From Arcticibacter pallidicorallinus (GTDB lineage Bacteria > Bacteroidota > Bacteroidia > Sphingobacteriales > Sphingobacteriaceae), in NCBI RefSeq assembly GCF_003002875.1, contig NZ_PVTH01000004.1, positions 124,001 to 188,000 of the forward strand: a stretch of 64,000 nucleotides of DNA. Direction: 5' to 3'. The notes below the pieces were generated by a model. The model saw only the letters and a list, made by a program, of their open reading frames with translations, did not search any database and was not told the origin of the DNA. The stretch's first letter is position 1, and every line of letters begins with the position of its first letter. The translations under genes were made by a program, and so were the position numbers. Of the stretch, positions 53,971-62,246 are shown in pieces.

Positions 53971-56334
53971 TTACCGAAGCAGCCTGACGAAGTAAATGTC
54001 CGCCGTTCTGGAACCGCTCTTTGCTTCAAACCGAAGAGTCAATTTATCCTTACCCTGACGAATTACAGCCTCTGGAATTTCGTAATCGACGTCGAAGAAC
54101 CTGTCCCCCTTTTCACCCCCGAAAGTCTCAGATGCCAGCTTAACATCGTTCAGATAGATATCGAACGCCCTGTTGGTATCTTTCCCGTAGTAGGTCAAAC
54201 GAAGGCTGCGCGCATCCTTTGCCGGATTCTTCAGGTCATAGCTAAACCAGCCGGTTGCGTTCCTGAAGTGCCTGTTGCTCTGAATGCCCATCTCCGAGTT
54301 TTCGCTCTTAAAACCGTGATCAGACTCCGGCTGTTGCTGTCCGGGGTTTATTCTGTCGACCGTTCTCTTGTCCGTCTCCATTTTTCGCGCCTCTGAACCT
54401 TTCAAAGTTGCTTTCATCTCCCCGAGCGCGTCCGGCGAAGCGATCGGCCAGTAAACGATATATCTGGCGTCGTGTACTTCATGGAATGGCTTAAGCTGGA
54501 GATTGCGGTATTTTTCATCTGAAATAATGTCTGAAGCGGTAAAATAAAGTGGCTTACCATCAACGGGCTTTAGAGCACCCGCGGCTGAGGCTAAGTTCGA
54601 AACCACGAAAGGCGCTTCATCCAGAGGATACAAGGGTCCATTGGCGACATGTCCCATACGGCTGCCATCTGCCCTCAGGCCGGGCAGGTCGGCTGTTTGT
54701 GTAGCAGCTGCGAGAACCACCGGACCGTGTACAAAGGAAACCCATGGAGATCCGTCAGGGAGTTGCTCCGCCCTGGTCTCCATCGGGAGATGAACATTCA
54801 CCACATCACCAGTCTTCCAGCGTCTTTTTACAGATACATACCCCGACTCCTGATGCTGAACATCAACCGCCTTGTTATTTACAAGAACCTTCATAGATCC
54901 ACCCTGAACCCATTTTGGAACCCGTATTTTCAGTGCAAACTCCTGAGGACGTGCCACTTTTACTAAAATCTCGGTCTGCTCCTCATAAGGAAATTTGGTG
55001 CGCTGCGTTAGGCTGAGCTTCCTTTCCTTCCAGTTTAAAGTGGAAGGTATAAACAAGTTTACGAAGAGGCTCTGATCGTCATGAGCATAAATAACATCGC
55101 CATATTTTGCATGATTTTCAAGCCCTGAACCCACACAGCACCAGAACCCTTCCTGAGGTTCTGAGTATACACGGTAATGATTCGGTCTCATACTCGTGAA
55201 ATAAACAAAGCCCCCCTTATCCGGGTGCTGCGATGAAAGGATATGATTATATAAAGCCCGTTCGTAAAAATCCAGGTACTTGCCCGAACGGTCATTCAAA
55301 AACAGCTCTTTACTGAGCTTTAACATATTATATGTATTGCAGGTCTCCGGGCCTTCTTTCGACTCAATCATCGAAGAAAAATCGCCTGAGGGGTTGAAGT
55401 GCTCACTCACACTATTGCCGCCAATCGATACCGTCCGGTTATTAACTACTGTCTCCCAGAAGAAACGAGAAGCATCCCGCCAGGAGTCATCTCCGGCTAC
55501 CTGTGCAACCCGCATATAACCGATAACCTTGGGGATCTGAGTGTTCGCATGCATCCCGTTCAACTTGTCCTGCTTGTTCAGCAATGGAGTCAGGATGGCC
55601 ATATCTGAAAAACGGCGCGCCAGAGTAAGATATTTTTTGTCACCGGTAAACTCATATACATCAGCGAAGATTTCGTTCATCCCTCCATGCTCGGAACGAA
55701 GCATATCCTGAATCTGCGTATCGCTTAATCCCGACACGAGATTCAAACACCAGTCCGATAGCTTCAATAGCATCCCCCTGGCTTTCTCGTTGCCGCCTAT
55801 TAGATACGCATCCTTCAGCCCGGCATATGTTTTATGAATATTATACCAGGGCACCCACTTATCGTTTAATGAAAAGCTTGCCGCCTTGATTTTTCCTGCT
55901 GCTATGTCTTTCCACATCGCGCGGCCGCCGGGAACACCCGATACATAGCCGTCACCATTTTGTTGCTGGCATTTGTCCAGCCAGTCGACCATATAATTTA
56001 ACCGTCTCAGAATCTCCTTGTCTCCCGTGCTGGCATACATATCCGCCAGCGCGCTGATATAATGGCCTCCTATATGTCCGTCTAGACCCGTGTTCTCCCA
56101 GTTTCCATAACTTGCCGCCAGAGGTTTCAAGCCGGATTCCCGCAGGTAGGGAGCCAGCAAGCGGTCAGGATCCATAGCCAGAATATAGGCCATATCTGTT
56201 TGTTGAGCGTTATAGAAAGGACTTTCGGTTAGACGAACTGCAGAAAGCGGGAAAGCTTTTAACGGCTTCTCCTGAGCAAAAGCGGGACTTAATAAGGCAA
56301 CAGAAAATATTAAGTTGACGAAATTCTTGTTCAT
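53971..56334 (-). CDS. GH127 family glycoside hydrolase (beta-L-arabinofuranosidase type)
   Basis: A 787-residue secreted enzyme with an N-terminal signal peptide (LIFSVALLSPAFAQ). The alpha/alpha-barrel DUF1680 core runs from about 30 to 560. Zinc-ligand motifs of GH127 are visible: Glu and Cys in EGPETCNTYNML near residue 330, and the Cys pair (one of them the nucleophile) in GFWCCVGSGLENH near 400. A beta-sandwich and a C-terminal carbohydrate-binding-like domain follow (SYDLKNPAKDARSLRLTYYG). GH127 enzymes remove beta-L-arabinofuranose from plant glycans. No other polysaccharide-utilisation genes flank it; the upstream gene is an M13 peptidase. Confidence 0.9.
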   Translation of the reverse strand: MNKNFVNLIFSVALLSPAFAQEKPLKAFPLSAVRLTESPFYNAQQTDMAYILAMDPDRLLAPYLRESGLKPLAASYGNWENTGLDGHIGGHYISALADMYASTGDKEILRRLNYMVDWLDKCQQQNGDGYVSGVPGGRAMWKDIAAGKIKAASFSLNDKWVPWYNIHKTYAGLKDAYLIGGNEKARGMLLKLSDWCLNLVSGLSDTQIQDMLRSEHGGMNEIFADVYEFTGDKKYLTLARRFSDMAILTPLLNKQDKLNGMHANTQIPKVIGYMRVAQVAGDDSWRDASRFFWETVVNNRTVSIGGNSVSEHFNPSGDFSSMIESKEGPETCNTYNMLKLSKELFLNDRSGKYLDFYERALYNHILSSQHPDKGGFVYFTSMRPNHYRVYSEPQEGFWCCVGSGLENHAKYGDVIYAHDDQSLFVNLFIPSTLNWKERKLSLTQRTKFPYEEQTEILVKVARPQEFALKIRVPKWVQGGSMKVLVNNKAVDVQHQESGYVSVKRRWKTGDVVNVHLPMETRAEQLPDGSPWVSFVHGPVVLAAATQTADLPGLRADGSRMGHVANGPLYPLDEAPFVVSNLASAAGALKPVDGKPLYFTASDIISDEKYRNLQLKPFHEVHDARYIVYWPIASPDALGEMKATLKGSEARKMETDKRTVDRINPGQQQPESDHGFKSENSEMGIQSNRHFRNATGWFSYDLKNPAKDARSLRLTYYGKDTNRAFDIYLNDVKLASETFGGEKGDRFFDVDYEIPEAVIRQGKDKLTLRFEAKSGSRTADIYFVRLLR

Positions 56335-56354
56335 TATGGTTAGTTTGTTATTAA

Positions 56355-56400
56355 TATAAAATCGTTCGGCGGCAGACCGGAGCCTGGCGCCTAAACGATT
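56355..56400 (-). terminator. Terminator between the M13 peptidase and GH127 genes
   Basis: On the reverse strand, AATCGTT and AACGATT close a hairpin that continues through GGCG/CGCC and CAG/CTG pairs with small bulges, followed by TTTTAT. It begins ten bases after the peptidase stop and argues that GH127 has its own promoter. Confidence 0.7.
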
Positions 56401-56409
56401 AAGTGTGTA

Positions 56410-58443
56410 TTACCAGATTTTAATTCTCTTATCTTCAGGCAAGAAAAGCTTCTGCCCTTCGCGTACATTGAACGCTTTATAAAATGGTGTAAAGTTCATC
56501 AGTGGAACGTTAACCCTGTACTCGGCTGGCGAGTGCGGATCTGTACTTAGCTGAAGTCTTAACGATTTATCTTCCATTTTATCCTTCCATGATTGGGCAT
56601 AAGCGATAAAAAATCGCTGATCAGGGCTCAGTCCGTCTATCTTGGTCGTATCCTTTCCCTGCTTCGTCAGCTTAAACGCATCGTAGGCAATCGCAATACC
56701 ACCGATATCGGCCATATTCTCGCCGGTAGTCAGCGCCCCGTTGATGCGCATCGAATCGATCACCAAGAAACTATTGTACAGATCGATAACCTGCTTTGAT
56801 TTCTCTTTGAATCTTTTGTTGTCCGATGGAGCCCACCAGTTCTTCAGGTTACCCGACTTGTCATATTGCGAACCCTGGTCATCAAAACCATGAGTCATTT
56901 CATGACCGATAACCATCCCTATCGCTCCGTAATTCACAGCATCATCAGCACTAAGATCGAAGAATGGAAACTGTAAAATCCCTGCCGGAAATACGATCTC
57001 ATTAATCGTAGGGTTGTAATAGGCATTAATGGTTGGAGGGGTCATGCCCCACTCATCCTTGTCAACAGGTTTGTCAACCTTAGCCATATGATACTCAAAG
57101 TCAGCCTTACTGCATGACACTATATTTTCAAAGTACTTAGCCCTGTCTATCTCTACTTTGCTATAATCTCTCCATTTGTCGGGATAGCCGATCTTCTTAA
57201 TGATAGCATGCAACTTCTCCTTTGCAACCTTCTTGGTAGTGTCGCTCATCCAGTCCACCTGGCCAATCCTGGTATCAAAAGCCTTCTCCAGATTATCGAT
57301 AAGATCCAGCATTCTCTCTTTCGCATCCTTAGAAAAATGCTTCTTAACATAAAGCTGGCCCAGCAACTCGCCGAGGTTAGCATCAGAACTTCTGTAAATC
57401 CGCTCCCATCTCGGCTTGATCTGCTTTTGTCCGGAAATCGCTTTACTGTATTCAAAGCCCGCATTTACAAAAGGCGAGCTCAAGGCTGACGCCGCACCGC
57501 GGATGACGTGAGCCTTCATGTATAGCTTCCAGGTATCAAGAGGTGCTGTCTTCAACAATTCATTTACCTTATCATAGTAAGCCGGCTGACCAATATTGAT
57601 TGAATCAGTACTGGTCCCCAGATTCTTCAGGTAAGAGCCAAATTTGAACAAGGGTAATTTTTTATCGAGATCTGCCACCGACGTCTTGTTGTAGTTTATC
57701 TGGGGGTTACGCAGATCAACATTTACGCGATGACTCTTTGCCAGCTCCGTTTCGAATTTGTAAACCGATTCGGCCTGTTCCGTTGCAATAGAATCGGTGG
57801 TACCGGTTAAAACGAACATCTGCGATATACATTTCTTATAAGCGTCCTGGATGGATTTCGTTTCCGCATCGTTTCTGAAATAATAATCGCGGTCAGGCAA
57901 TCCAAGTCCCGATTGATACAGGCTTAAGATATTGGTGGAGCTGTTTTTTTCATCAGGACCGATATACAATCCTGTGAAAATGGCAGACTGCTGTTTATCC
58001 ATTTCTGCCTCAAAACGCAGCAACTGCTGTACATTCCGGATCGCTTCTATTTTTTTGAGATACGGTTCGATGGGCTGATATCCCAAGCCTTCGATCGCAA
58101 CCGAATCCATTCCTGAGGCATAGAAATCGCCAACTTTCTGTTCGACTGATCCTTTGTCGGCACGCGCATTTGCCGCCTCCTCAAGAAGCTTTTTGATATT
58201 AGCCTTGGTCTTATTGTATAGCTCATCAAAGGAACCGGTACTCGTCTGCGTTGGAGGAATGACCGCAGTCTTCAGCCACTTGCCGTTTACATATTTAAAA
58301 AAATTGTCTCCGGGGGCGACCGAAGAATCCAAACTGGACACATCGATGAATTTTTGTGCACTGCTCGGCTTTTCAGTGTTACACGCTCCAAGCGAAATAA
58401 GTGCCACACCCATCGCTACGCAAGAAAGATTCCTTAAAAACAT
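56410..58443 (-). CDS. M13-family zinc metallopeptidase (neprilysin type), lipoprotein
   Basis: A 677-residue exported peptidase. The lipoprotein signal ends in ISLGAC. The zinc site is VIGHEMTHGFDDQGSQYDKS near residue 514 (HExxH), with the third ligand in GENMADIGGIAIAYDA. NAYYNPTINEIVFPAGILQ is the substrate-binding family motif, and the C-terminus ends in the usual KRIKIW. It likely cleaves peptides in the periplasm or at the surface. Confidence 0.95.
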   Translation of the reverse strand: MFLRNLSCVAMGVALISLGACNTEKPSSAQKFIDVSSLDSSVAPGDNFFKYVNGKWLKTAVIPPTQTSTGSFDELYNKTKANIKKLLEEAANARADKGSVEQKVGDFYASGMDSVAIEGLGYQPIEPYLKKIEAIRNVQQLLRFEAEMDKQQSAIFTGLYIGPDEKNSSTNILSLYQSGLGLPDRDYYFRNDAETKSIQDAYKKCISQMFVLTGTTDSIATEQAESVYKFETELAKSHRVNVDLRNPQINYNKTSVADLDKKLPLFKFGSYLKNLGTSTDSINIGQPAYYDKVNELLKTAPLDTWKLYMKAHVIRGAASALSSPFVNAGFEYSKAISGQKQIKPRWERIYRSSDANLGELLGQLYVKKHFSKDAKERMLDLIDNLEKAFDTRIGQVDWMSDTTKKVAKEKLHAIIKKIGYPDKWRDYSKVEIDRAKYFENIVSCSKADFEYHMAKVDKPVDKDEWGMTPPTINAYYNPTINEIVFPAGILQFPFFDLSADDAVNYGAIGMVIGHEMTHGFDDQGSQYDKSGNLKNWWAPSDNKRFKEKSKQVIDLYNSFLVIDSMRINGALTTGENMADIGGIAIAYDAFKLTKQGKDTTKIDGLSPDQRFFIAYAQSWKDKMEDKSLRLQLSTDPHSPAEYRVNVPLMNFTPFYKAFNVREGQKLFLPEDKRIKIW

Positions 58444-58581
58444 ACTATCGTCTGATTAAATGACCGCAGAAATTTACATTTTTTTTAGCAATAAGCGAAT
58501 CCCCACACCGTTAATTCTCCTTATTATCCCATTCGTTCCCGTCTGCCCGCCGGATAAACCGGCCAGCCCGCGAGATTTTAC

Positions 58582-58589
58582 TATTTTTG
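58582..58589 (+). promoter_or_regulatory. Minus-7 box for the DUF4468 gene
   Basis: TATTTTTG matches TAnnTTTG exactly, 18 bases before the ATG at 58608. It also argues against the earlier in-frame start at 58587. Confidence 0.55.
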
Positions 58590-58607
58590 CCCCCTTTAAT
58601 AATAGCC

Positions 58608-59243
58608 ATGAAACATTTCTTTCTCTTATCTCTATCAATTTGTCTTTTCAGTATCGTGAACGCTCAGGACAGCGATTTACCCTTCAATAAGAAAAGCATC
58701 CCGTTGAACGACGACAGGAAAGTATCCTATACTTTGGTCGGAGAAGTTCCAAACGCCACAAAAGATCAACTTTATAATCAAGCACTTGCGTGGATCTCGG
58801 AAGCGTTCAAGAACGATACCGGCGTCATTAAGCTTCAGGACAAAGATGCAGGAACGATTATCGTCGAAGGATCCACCGAAGAAAAATACAGTGTAAAAAC
58901 TTTAGGCGTTCTCGTTCCTAAAAAGTATTACCAAAACATGAAAATGGAGTTCAATATTAAAGAAGGCCGCTACAGAATGATACTGAGCTCTTTCACCATT
59001 GAGAATATTGCCGCCAGAGTGGGCAACTCTTACCTTCCTTCGTCCACCCATGCGATCGAAAAATATTACAATCAGGTTCCGGACTCCTATACTTTCAGTA
59101 AACTGACATCTTTAGAGCGGACACAGCTGTTTTCTGCCAAGACTATCCTGACCACCGCCGACAAATTTGCTAAAGCAACCGTTTCGTCCGTCAAAAGCTT
59201 TATGACAAACGCTGCTAATCCTGTAAAAAAGGACGACTGGTAA
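58608..59243 (+). CDS. DUF4468-domain secreted protein
   Basis: A 211-residue protein with a signal peptide (KHFFLLSLSICLFSIVNAQ). The next 110 residues match the DUF4468 pattern (a TBP-like fold): VSYTLVGEVPNATKDQLYNQ, ALAWISEAFKNDTGVI and DAGTIIVEGSTEEKY. The C-terminal part is helical and charged. Such proteins are common in Bacteroidota and lack a known activity. It is divergent from the M13 gene. Confidence 0.82.
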   Translation: MKHFFLLSLSICLFSIVNAQDSDLPFNKKSIPLNDDRKVSYTLVGEVPNATKDQLYNQALAWISEAFKNDTGVIKLQDKDAGTIIVEGSTEEKYSVKTLGVLVPKKYYQNMKMEFNIKEGRYRMILSSFTIENIAARVGNSYLPSSTHAIEKYYNQVPDSYTFSKLTSLERTQLFSAKTILTTADKFAKATVSSVKSFMTNAANPVKKDDW

Positions 59244-59300
59244 TTGCTGCTAGTCACGGTGAGGTCTGCTGCTGACCAGGTTCTAGGTGTAGCCGCCATG

Positions 59301-59390
59301 TAGCCACAGTGATGCCACGTTGAGGCCAGGTCTTTCCGGAAAAAGGTGGCCTCAACGTGGCATCACTGCGGCCTCACCCTGGCATCACCC
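59301..59390. repeat. Perfect 22-bp inverted repeat plus a direct copy of one arm
   Basis: CAGTGATGCCACGTTGAGGC-CA (59307-59328) and its exact complement (59347-59368) flank an 18-base loop that itself contains the palindrome TTTCCGGAAA. The right arm is then repeated directly at 59370-59390 with 17 of 21 matches (GGCCTCACCCTGGCATCACCC). The element is G+C-rich in contrast to its surroundings and lies between convergent genes. It may act as a terminator, though no T-tract is present, or be a REP/MITE-like repeat. Confidence 0.8.
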
Positions 59391-59417
59391 ACTACGTAAC
59401 CATACCCAGACCACAAG

Positions 59418-60455
59418 CTAGTATAGATCAGGTGCAGCGTTTAGTATGCCGTATTGCCGTTGATGCCAGTATGGGTATGCCGGGAAAGCATCGCTTACCC
59501 TGTCGAGCCGTTTAACCTGATCTTCGCTCAGGTTCCAGCCTATGGATCCCAGGTTTTCCTTTAGCTGCGTTTCGTCCCTAGCCCCAATGATCACACTTGA
59601 AACTGTTGGCCGTTGCAATAGCCAGTTAAGCGCTATCTGAGAATGCGACTTACCGGTTTCTTCCGAGAGTTCGTCCATCACCTCCACGATGTCATATAAA
59701 CGATCGTAATTAATTGTTCCGCTGGAGACAGGACTTCCGCCTTGAGTGACACGGGAATCCTTGGGAAGAGCCTGATTGCGGCGATACTTTCCGCTAAGAA
59801 GTCCGCTCGCCAAAGGGCTCCAAACGATGGTATCTACTCCCTGATCGACTCCCAAAGACATAAGCTCCCATTCGAAATCGCGGTTTAATAAGGAGTAATA
59901 TGCCTGGTGCGCGCAGTATTTCGACCAGCCGTAGCGCTCAGAAACAGAAAGTGACTTCATGAGATGCCAGCCTGAAAAGTTTGAACAGGCGATGTATCTT
60001 ACCTTACCGCTTTGGATAAGCATATCGAGTGTTTTCAGTGTTTCTTCTACGGGAGTATTGGCATCAAAGCCGTGCATATGATAGATATCGATATAGTCGC
60101 TATCCAATCTCCGCAAACTATCTTCGCAAGCTTTTATAAGATGATGTCTGGAAGAACCGTAGTCATGTACGGCTTCGGAAGTTGGAAATGTAGCTTTCGT
60201 GGAGATGAGCAGTTTATCGCGCAAGCCCCTGGCGGCCTTACCGAGAATTTCCTCGGCCAGGCCATTTGAATAAGTGTTTGCGGTGTCAAAAAGATTGACC
60301 CCTGCGTCCAGGCATAAATTAAGCATATGGCTGGCTTCCTTGACTTGCGTATCACCCCAAGTTTTAAAAAATTCATTTCCTCCCCCAAAAGTTGCCGTTC
60401 CGAAGCTCAGAACAGGCAAACGCAACCCGGAATTGCTGAGTTGTCTATATTCCAT
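59418..60455 (-). CDS. Aldo/keto reductase
   Basis: A 345-residue NADPH-dependent oxidoreductase of the AKR superfamily. The catalytic Asp and Tyr are in LFDTANTYSNGLAEEILG, the Lys in LLISTKATF, and the His in DIYHMHGFD. The cofactor segment is SSVIIGARDETQLKENLG. I use the ATG at 60455 (MEYRQLSNSGLRLP), which gives the standard AKR start; a frame from 60479 adds eight residues unlike the family. Substrate unknown. Confidence 0.93.
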   Translation of the reverse strand: MEYRQLSNSGLRLPVLSFGTATFGGGNEFFKTWGDTQVKEASHMLNLCLDAGVNLFDTANTYSNGLAEEILGKAARGLRDKLLISTKATFPTSEAVHDYGSSRHHLIKACEDSLRRLDSDYIDIYHMHGFDANTPVEETLKTLDMLIQSGKVRYIACSNFSGWHLMKSLSVSERYGWSKYCAHQAYYSLLNRDFEWELMSLGVDQGVDTIVWSPLASGLLSGKYRRNQALPKDSRVTQGGSPVSSGTINYDRLYDIVEVMDELSEETGKSHSQIALNWLLQRPTVSSVIIGARDETQLKENLGSIGWNLSEDQVKRLDRVSDAFPAYPYWHQRQYGILNAAPDLY

Positions 60456-60751
60456 ATTGATATCTGATTTGAATAACAATACGGCTGATAAGGCGATTTG
60501 TTTGACCCTATTCTTCCTGACATAAGCGCTTGATTAGTCGATATTTCCTGCGTAGAAGTGTTCACAAATCCAACATAGTGTCTATAATCAGATACACTGG
60601 GCCAGCTCCATTGATTCCTTCCCCAAAAAAGAAATCCCCTAGTTATTTGTAAGTATTGTAACAAGTTTGCGCGCATTTTATCGGATTCGATCAGCGGCAC
60701 ATCGATTGTACGATAACTATTATTAATCTCATCTACCAAAAGAGAAATATT
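60456..60751. other. Intergenic region between the aldo/keto reductase and the repeat protein
   Basis: About 300 bases between two divergent genes. Promoters for both must lie here. I see no tRNA, no convincing gene and no exact TAnnTTTG box. A minus-strand open frame of about 100 codons (60407-60739) overlaps the start of the reductase and does not look like a protein. Confidence 0.35.
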
Positions 60752-61414
60752 ATGAAAAAAGTGTGTGTATTATTGAGCTTCGCCTTAACATGTTTTGTTT
60801 TTAGCGAAGGATTCGCCCAAACGGGTACGACCGGAACCAATAACCAGGGATCGACTGTAGGAACCAACCAGACTGACACAGGCAAATCCAAGTCGGGCAA
60901 GAAGAAAAAGTCGGACAAGTCCACCACAGGCACTGGCACCAACTCAGGGGTTGACACCAGCGGTGCAACCTCGTCGCCCGGGGTGAGTACCGAGACGGGA
61001 GTAGGAAGCGGAATGGGAGTTATTCCAGGCTCTGGGGCAGAAGTTGGATCGGGAAGCACAACCACTTCTCCAGGAACAGGGGTGGGTACTGGTACTACTA
61101 CTTCTCCAGGTGTCGGAACTTCTACTTTTCCTGAAACGCGTACCGGCACAAACAGCTATCCTCAACCAAATACAGGAACTATGCCATCTCCGGGAACCGG
61201 GACATCACCTTCTTCGGGTAACGGAACTGGTACGACTACAGCTCCGGGATCGGGTACGGGTACTGGAACTACTACCACGCCTGGTACCGGAATAGGAACT
61301 GATACTGGAACTGGCACTGGTATCAGAACTGGCACAGGTACAGGTACAGGTACAGGTACAGGAGCGGGTAGTAGCGGCTCTGGATCAGGAACTACTGTTC
61401 CTCCCACTCCATAA
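60752..61414 (+). CDS. Secreted Thr/Gly/Ser repeat protein
   Basis: A 220-residue protein with a signal peptide ([22 protein letters not shown], cut here at 20 or so residues) and a mature part made of imperfect repeats of Gly-Thr, Pro-Gly-Thr-Gly and Thr-Thr-Ser-Pro-Gly, with a short Lys-rich block ([10 protein letters not shown]) near the N-terminus. There are no cysteines in the mature chain and no domain. It is probably disordered and may be a surface or matrix protein. The repeats include a run of four GGTACA hexamers near 61334-61361 in the DNA, prone to length change without frameshift. Confidence 0.75.
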   Translation: MKKVCVLLSFALTCFVFSEGFAQTGTTGTNNQGSTVGTNQTDTGKSKSGKKKKSDKSTTGTGTNSGVDTSGATSSPGVSTETGVGSGMGVIPGSGAEVGSGSTTTSPGTGVGTGTTTSPGVGTSTFPETRTGTNSYPQPNTGTMPSPGTGTSPSSGNGTGTTTAPGSGTGTGTTTTPGTGIGTDTGTGTGIRTGTGTGTGTGTGAGSSGSGSGTTVPPTP

Positions 61415-61440
61415 CGGAATAGGAATTTTATATTTTATTT

Positions 61441-61467
61441 AAAAAGGCCCTTTAAAGGGCCTTTTTT
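61441..61467 (+). terminator. Terminator after the Thr/Gly repeat gene
   Basis: A ten-base perfect stem, AAAAAGGCCC and GGGCCTTTTT, with a six-base loop (TTTAAA), running into a T-tract of seven. It begins 27 bases after the stop. Confidence 0.9.
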
Positions 61468-61570
61468 TATGTCGTGAGTATTTCTGACTGTTTACCGACA
61501 GCATCCGGTGGTTTACCGAAAAACGCCCATAGTTGGCCTATTAACCATTTTACCGGAAGCCTTCAGCCTA

Positions 61571-61578
61571 TACTTTTG
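61571..61578 (+). promoter_or_regulatory. Minus-7 box for the NTF2-like gene
   Basis: TACTTTTG matches TAnnTTTG exactly, 43 bases before the ATG at 61622. Confidence 0.55.
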
Positions 61579-61621
61579 AGTCATTAAACAAACAAAACAG
61601 ATAAACTCAAAAACTAAGGCA

Positions 61622-62053
61622 ATGAAATCTTTAAGAATTTTAACAGTAATACTGATGGCAGCAATCTCAGTAAGCGCATTCGCAGAGGACGAAAAAAGTA
61701 GCGAAAAGCTCAGGATGGACTATACCGTGAAGACATATATTGACGCGGTGACGCTGGGTAAAGTCAGTGATCTGGCCTCGGTACTGGAGAGTGACGCCAA
61801 ATTTACATTAACACAGGGCGAGAGGATCGTTAAGTTTAGTCGCTATGAAACATTGAACTGGATGAAAAGCAGCGAAGGCGTCCGACAAAATTGTTCGACC
61901 GATTTTAAGATAATTGAAATGGATGCTTCTCAGGCGGTAGTTAAAATCACCATGACGTATGACACATTTTTAAAGGTAAATTTATTGTCGCTGGCGAACA
62001 CCAAAAAAGGCTGGAAGATCACTAATGTCTCCACATCGTTTATAAATGAATGA
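61622..62053 (+). CDS. Secreted NTF2/lumazine-binding-like protein
   Basis: A 143-residue protein with a signal peptide (SLRILTVILMAAISVSAFA). The mature part has the helix-sheet pattern of the putative lumazine-binding family (NTF2-like fold): VKTYIDAVTLGKVSDLASVL, FSRYETLNWMKSSEGVRQN, then VVKITMTYDTFLKVNLLSLA and GWKITNVSTSF. No catalytic residues are visible. These cone-shaped domains often bind small ligands. It is followed by a long inverted repeat. Confidence 0.78.
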   Translation: MKSLRILTVILMAAISVSAFAEDEKSSEKLRMDYTVKTYIDAVTLGKVSDLASVLESDAKFTLTQGERIVKFSRYETLNWMKSSEGVRQNCSTDFKIIEMDASQAVVKITMTYDTFLKVNLLSLANTKKGWKITNVSTSFINE

Positions 62054-62054
62054 C

Positions 62055-62110
62055 CCGAAATAAGATCATGCGAAAGCAGTTTCACAGCGTCGCATGATCT
62101 CTTATTTCGG
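62055..62110. terminator. Long inverted repeat after the NTF2-like gene
   Basis: CCGAAATAAGATCATGCGA (62055-62073) pairs with the segment 62090-62110, leaving a two-base bulge and a 16-base loop. It begins right at the stop codon. A T-tract is missing, so it could be a terminator without T-run or an mRNA-stabilising element. Confidence 0.6.
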
Positions 62111-62246
62111 CGTCCGAAACACATTTATTGTTGCGTAGCGGAAGTAACAATTTTAAAGAATTGGGTCCGTGAATACGGAAAAAACAGAGAAAATCTGATA
62201 ATTCTTGCTAATTTGGAAGCTTCTTCTACAAAACAAACAAGTTTAA

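Noticed and set aside
60407-60739. Minus-strand frame of 110 codons upstream of the aldo/keto reductase
   Set aside because: It overlaps the reductase in another frame and its sequence shows no protein-like pattern or start context.
61320-61365. Tandem hexamers considered as a CRISPR or microsatellite array
   Set aside because: Units are only six bases with no spacers, and they lie inside a coding repeat.
60733-61407. Two Pro/Val-rich minus-strand frames opposite the Thr/Gly repeat gene
   Set aside because: They are the mirror of the repeats. The plus strand has a signal peptide, a start and a terminator; the minus frames have none.
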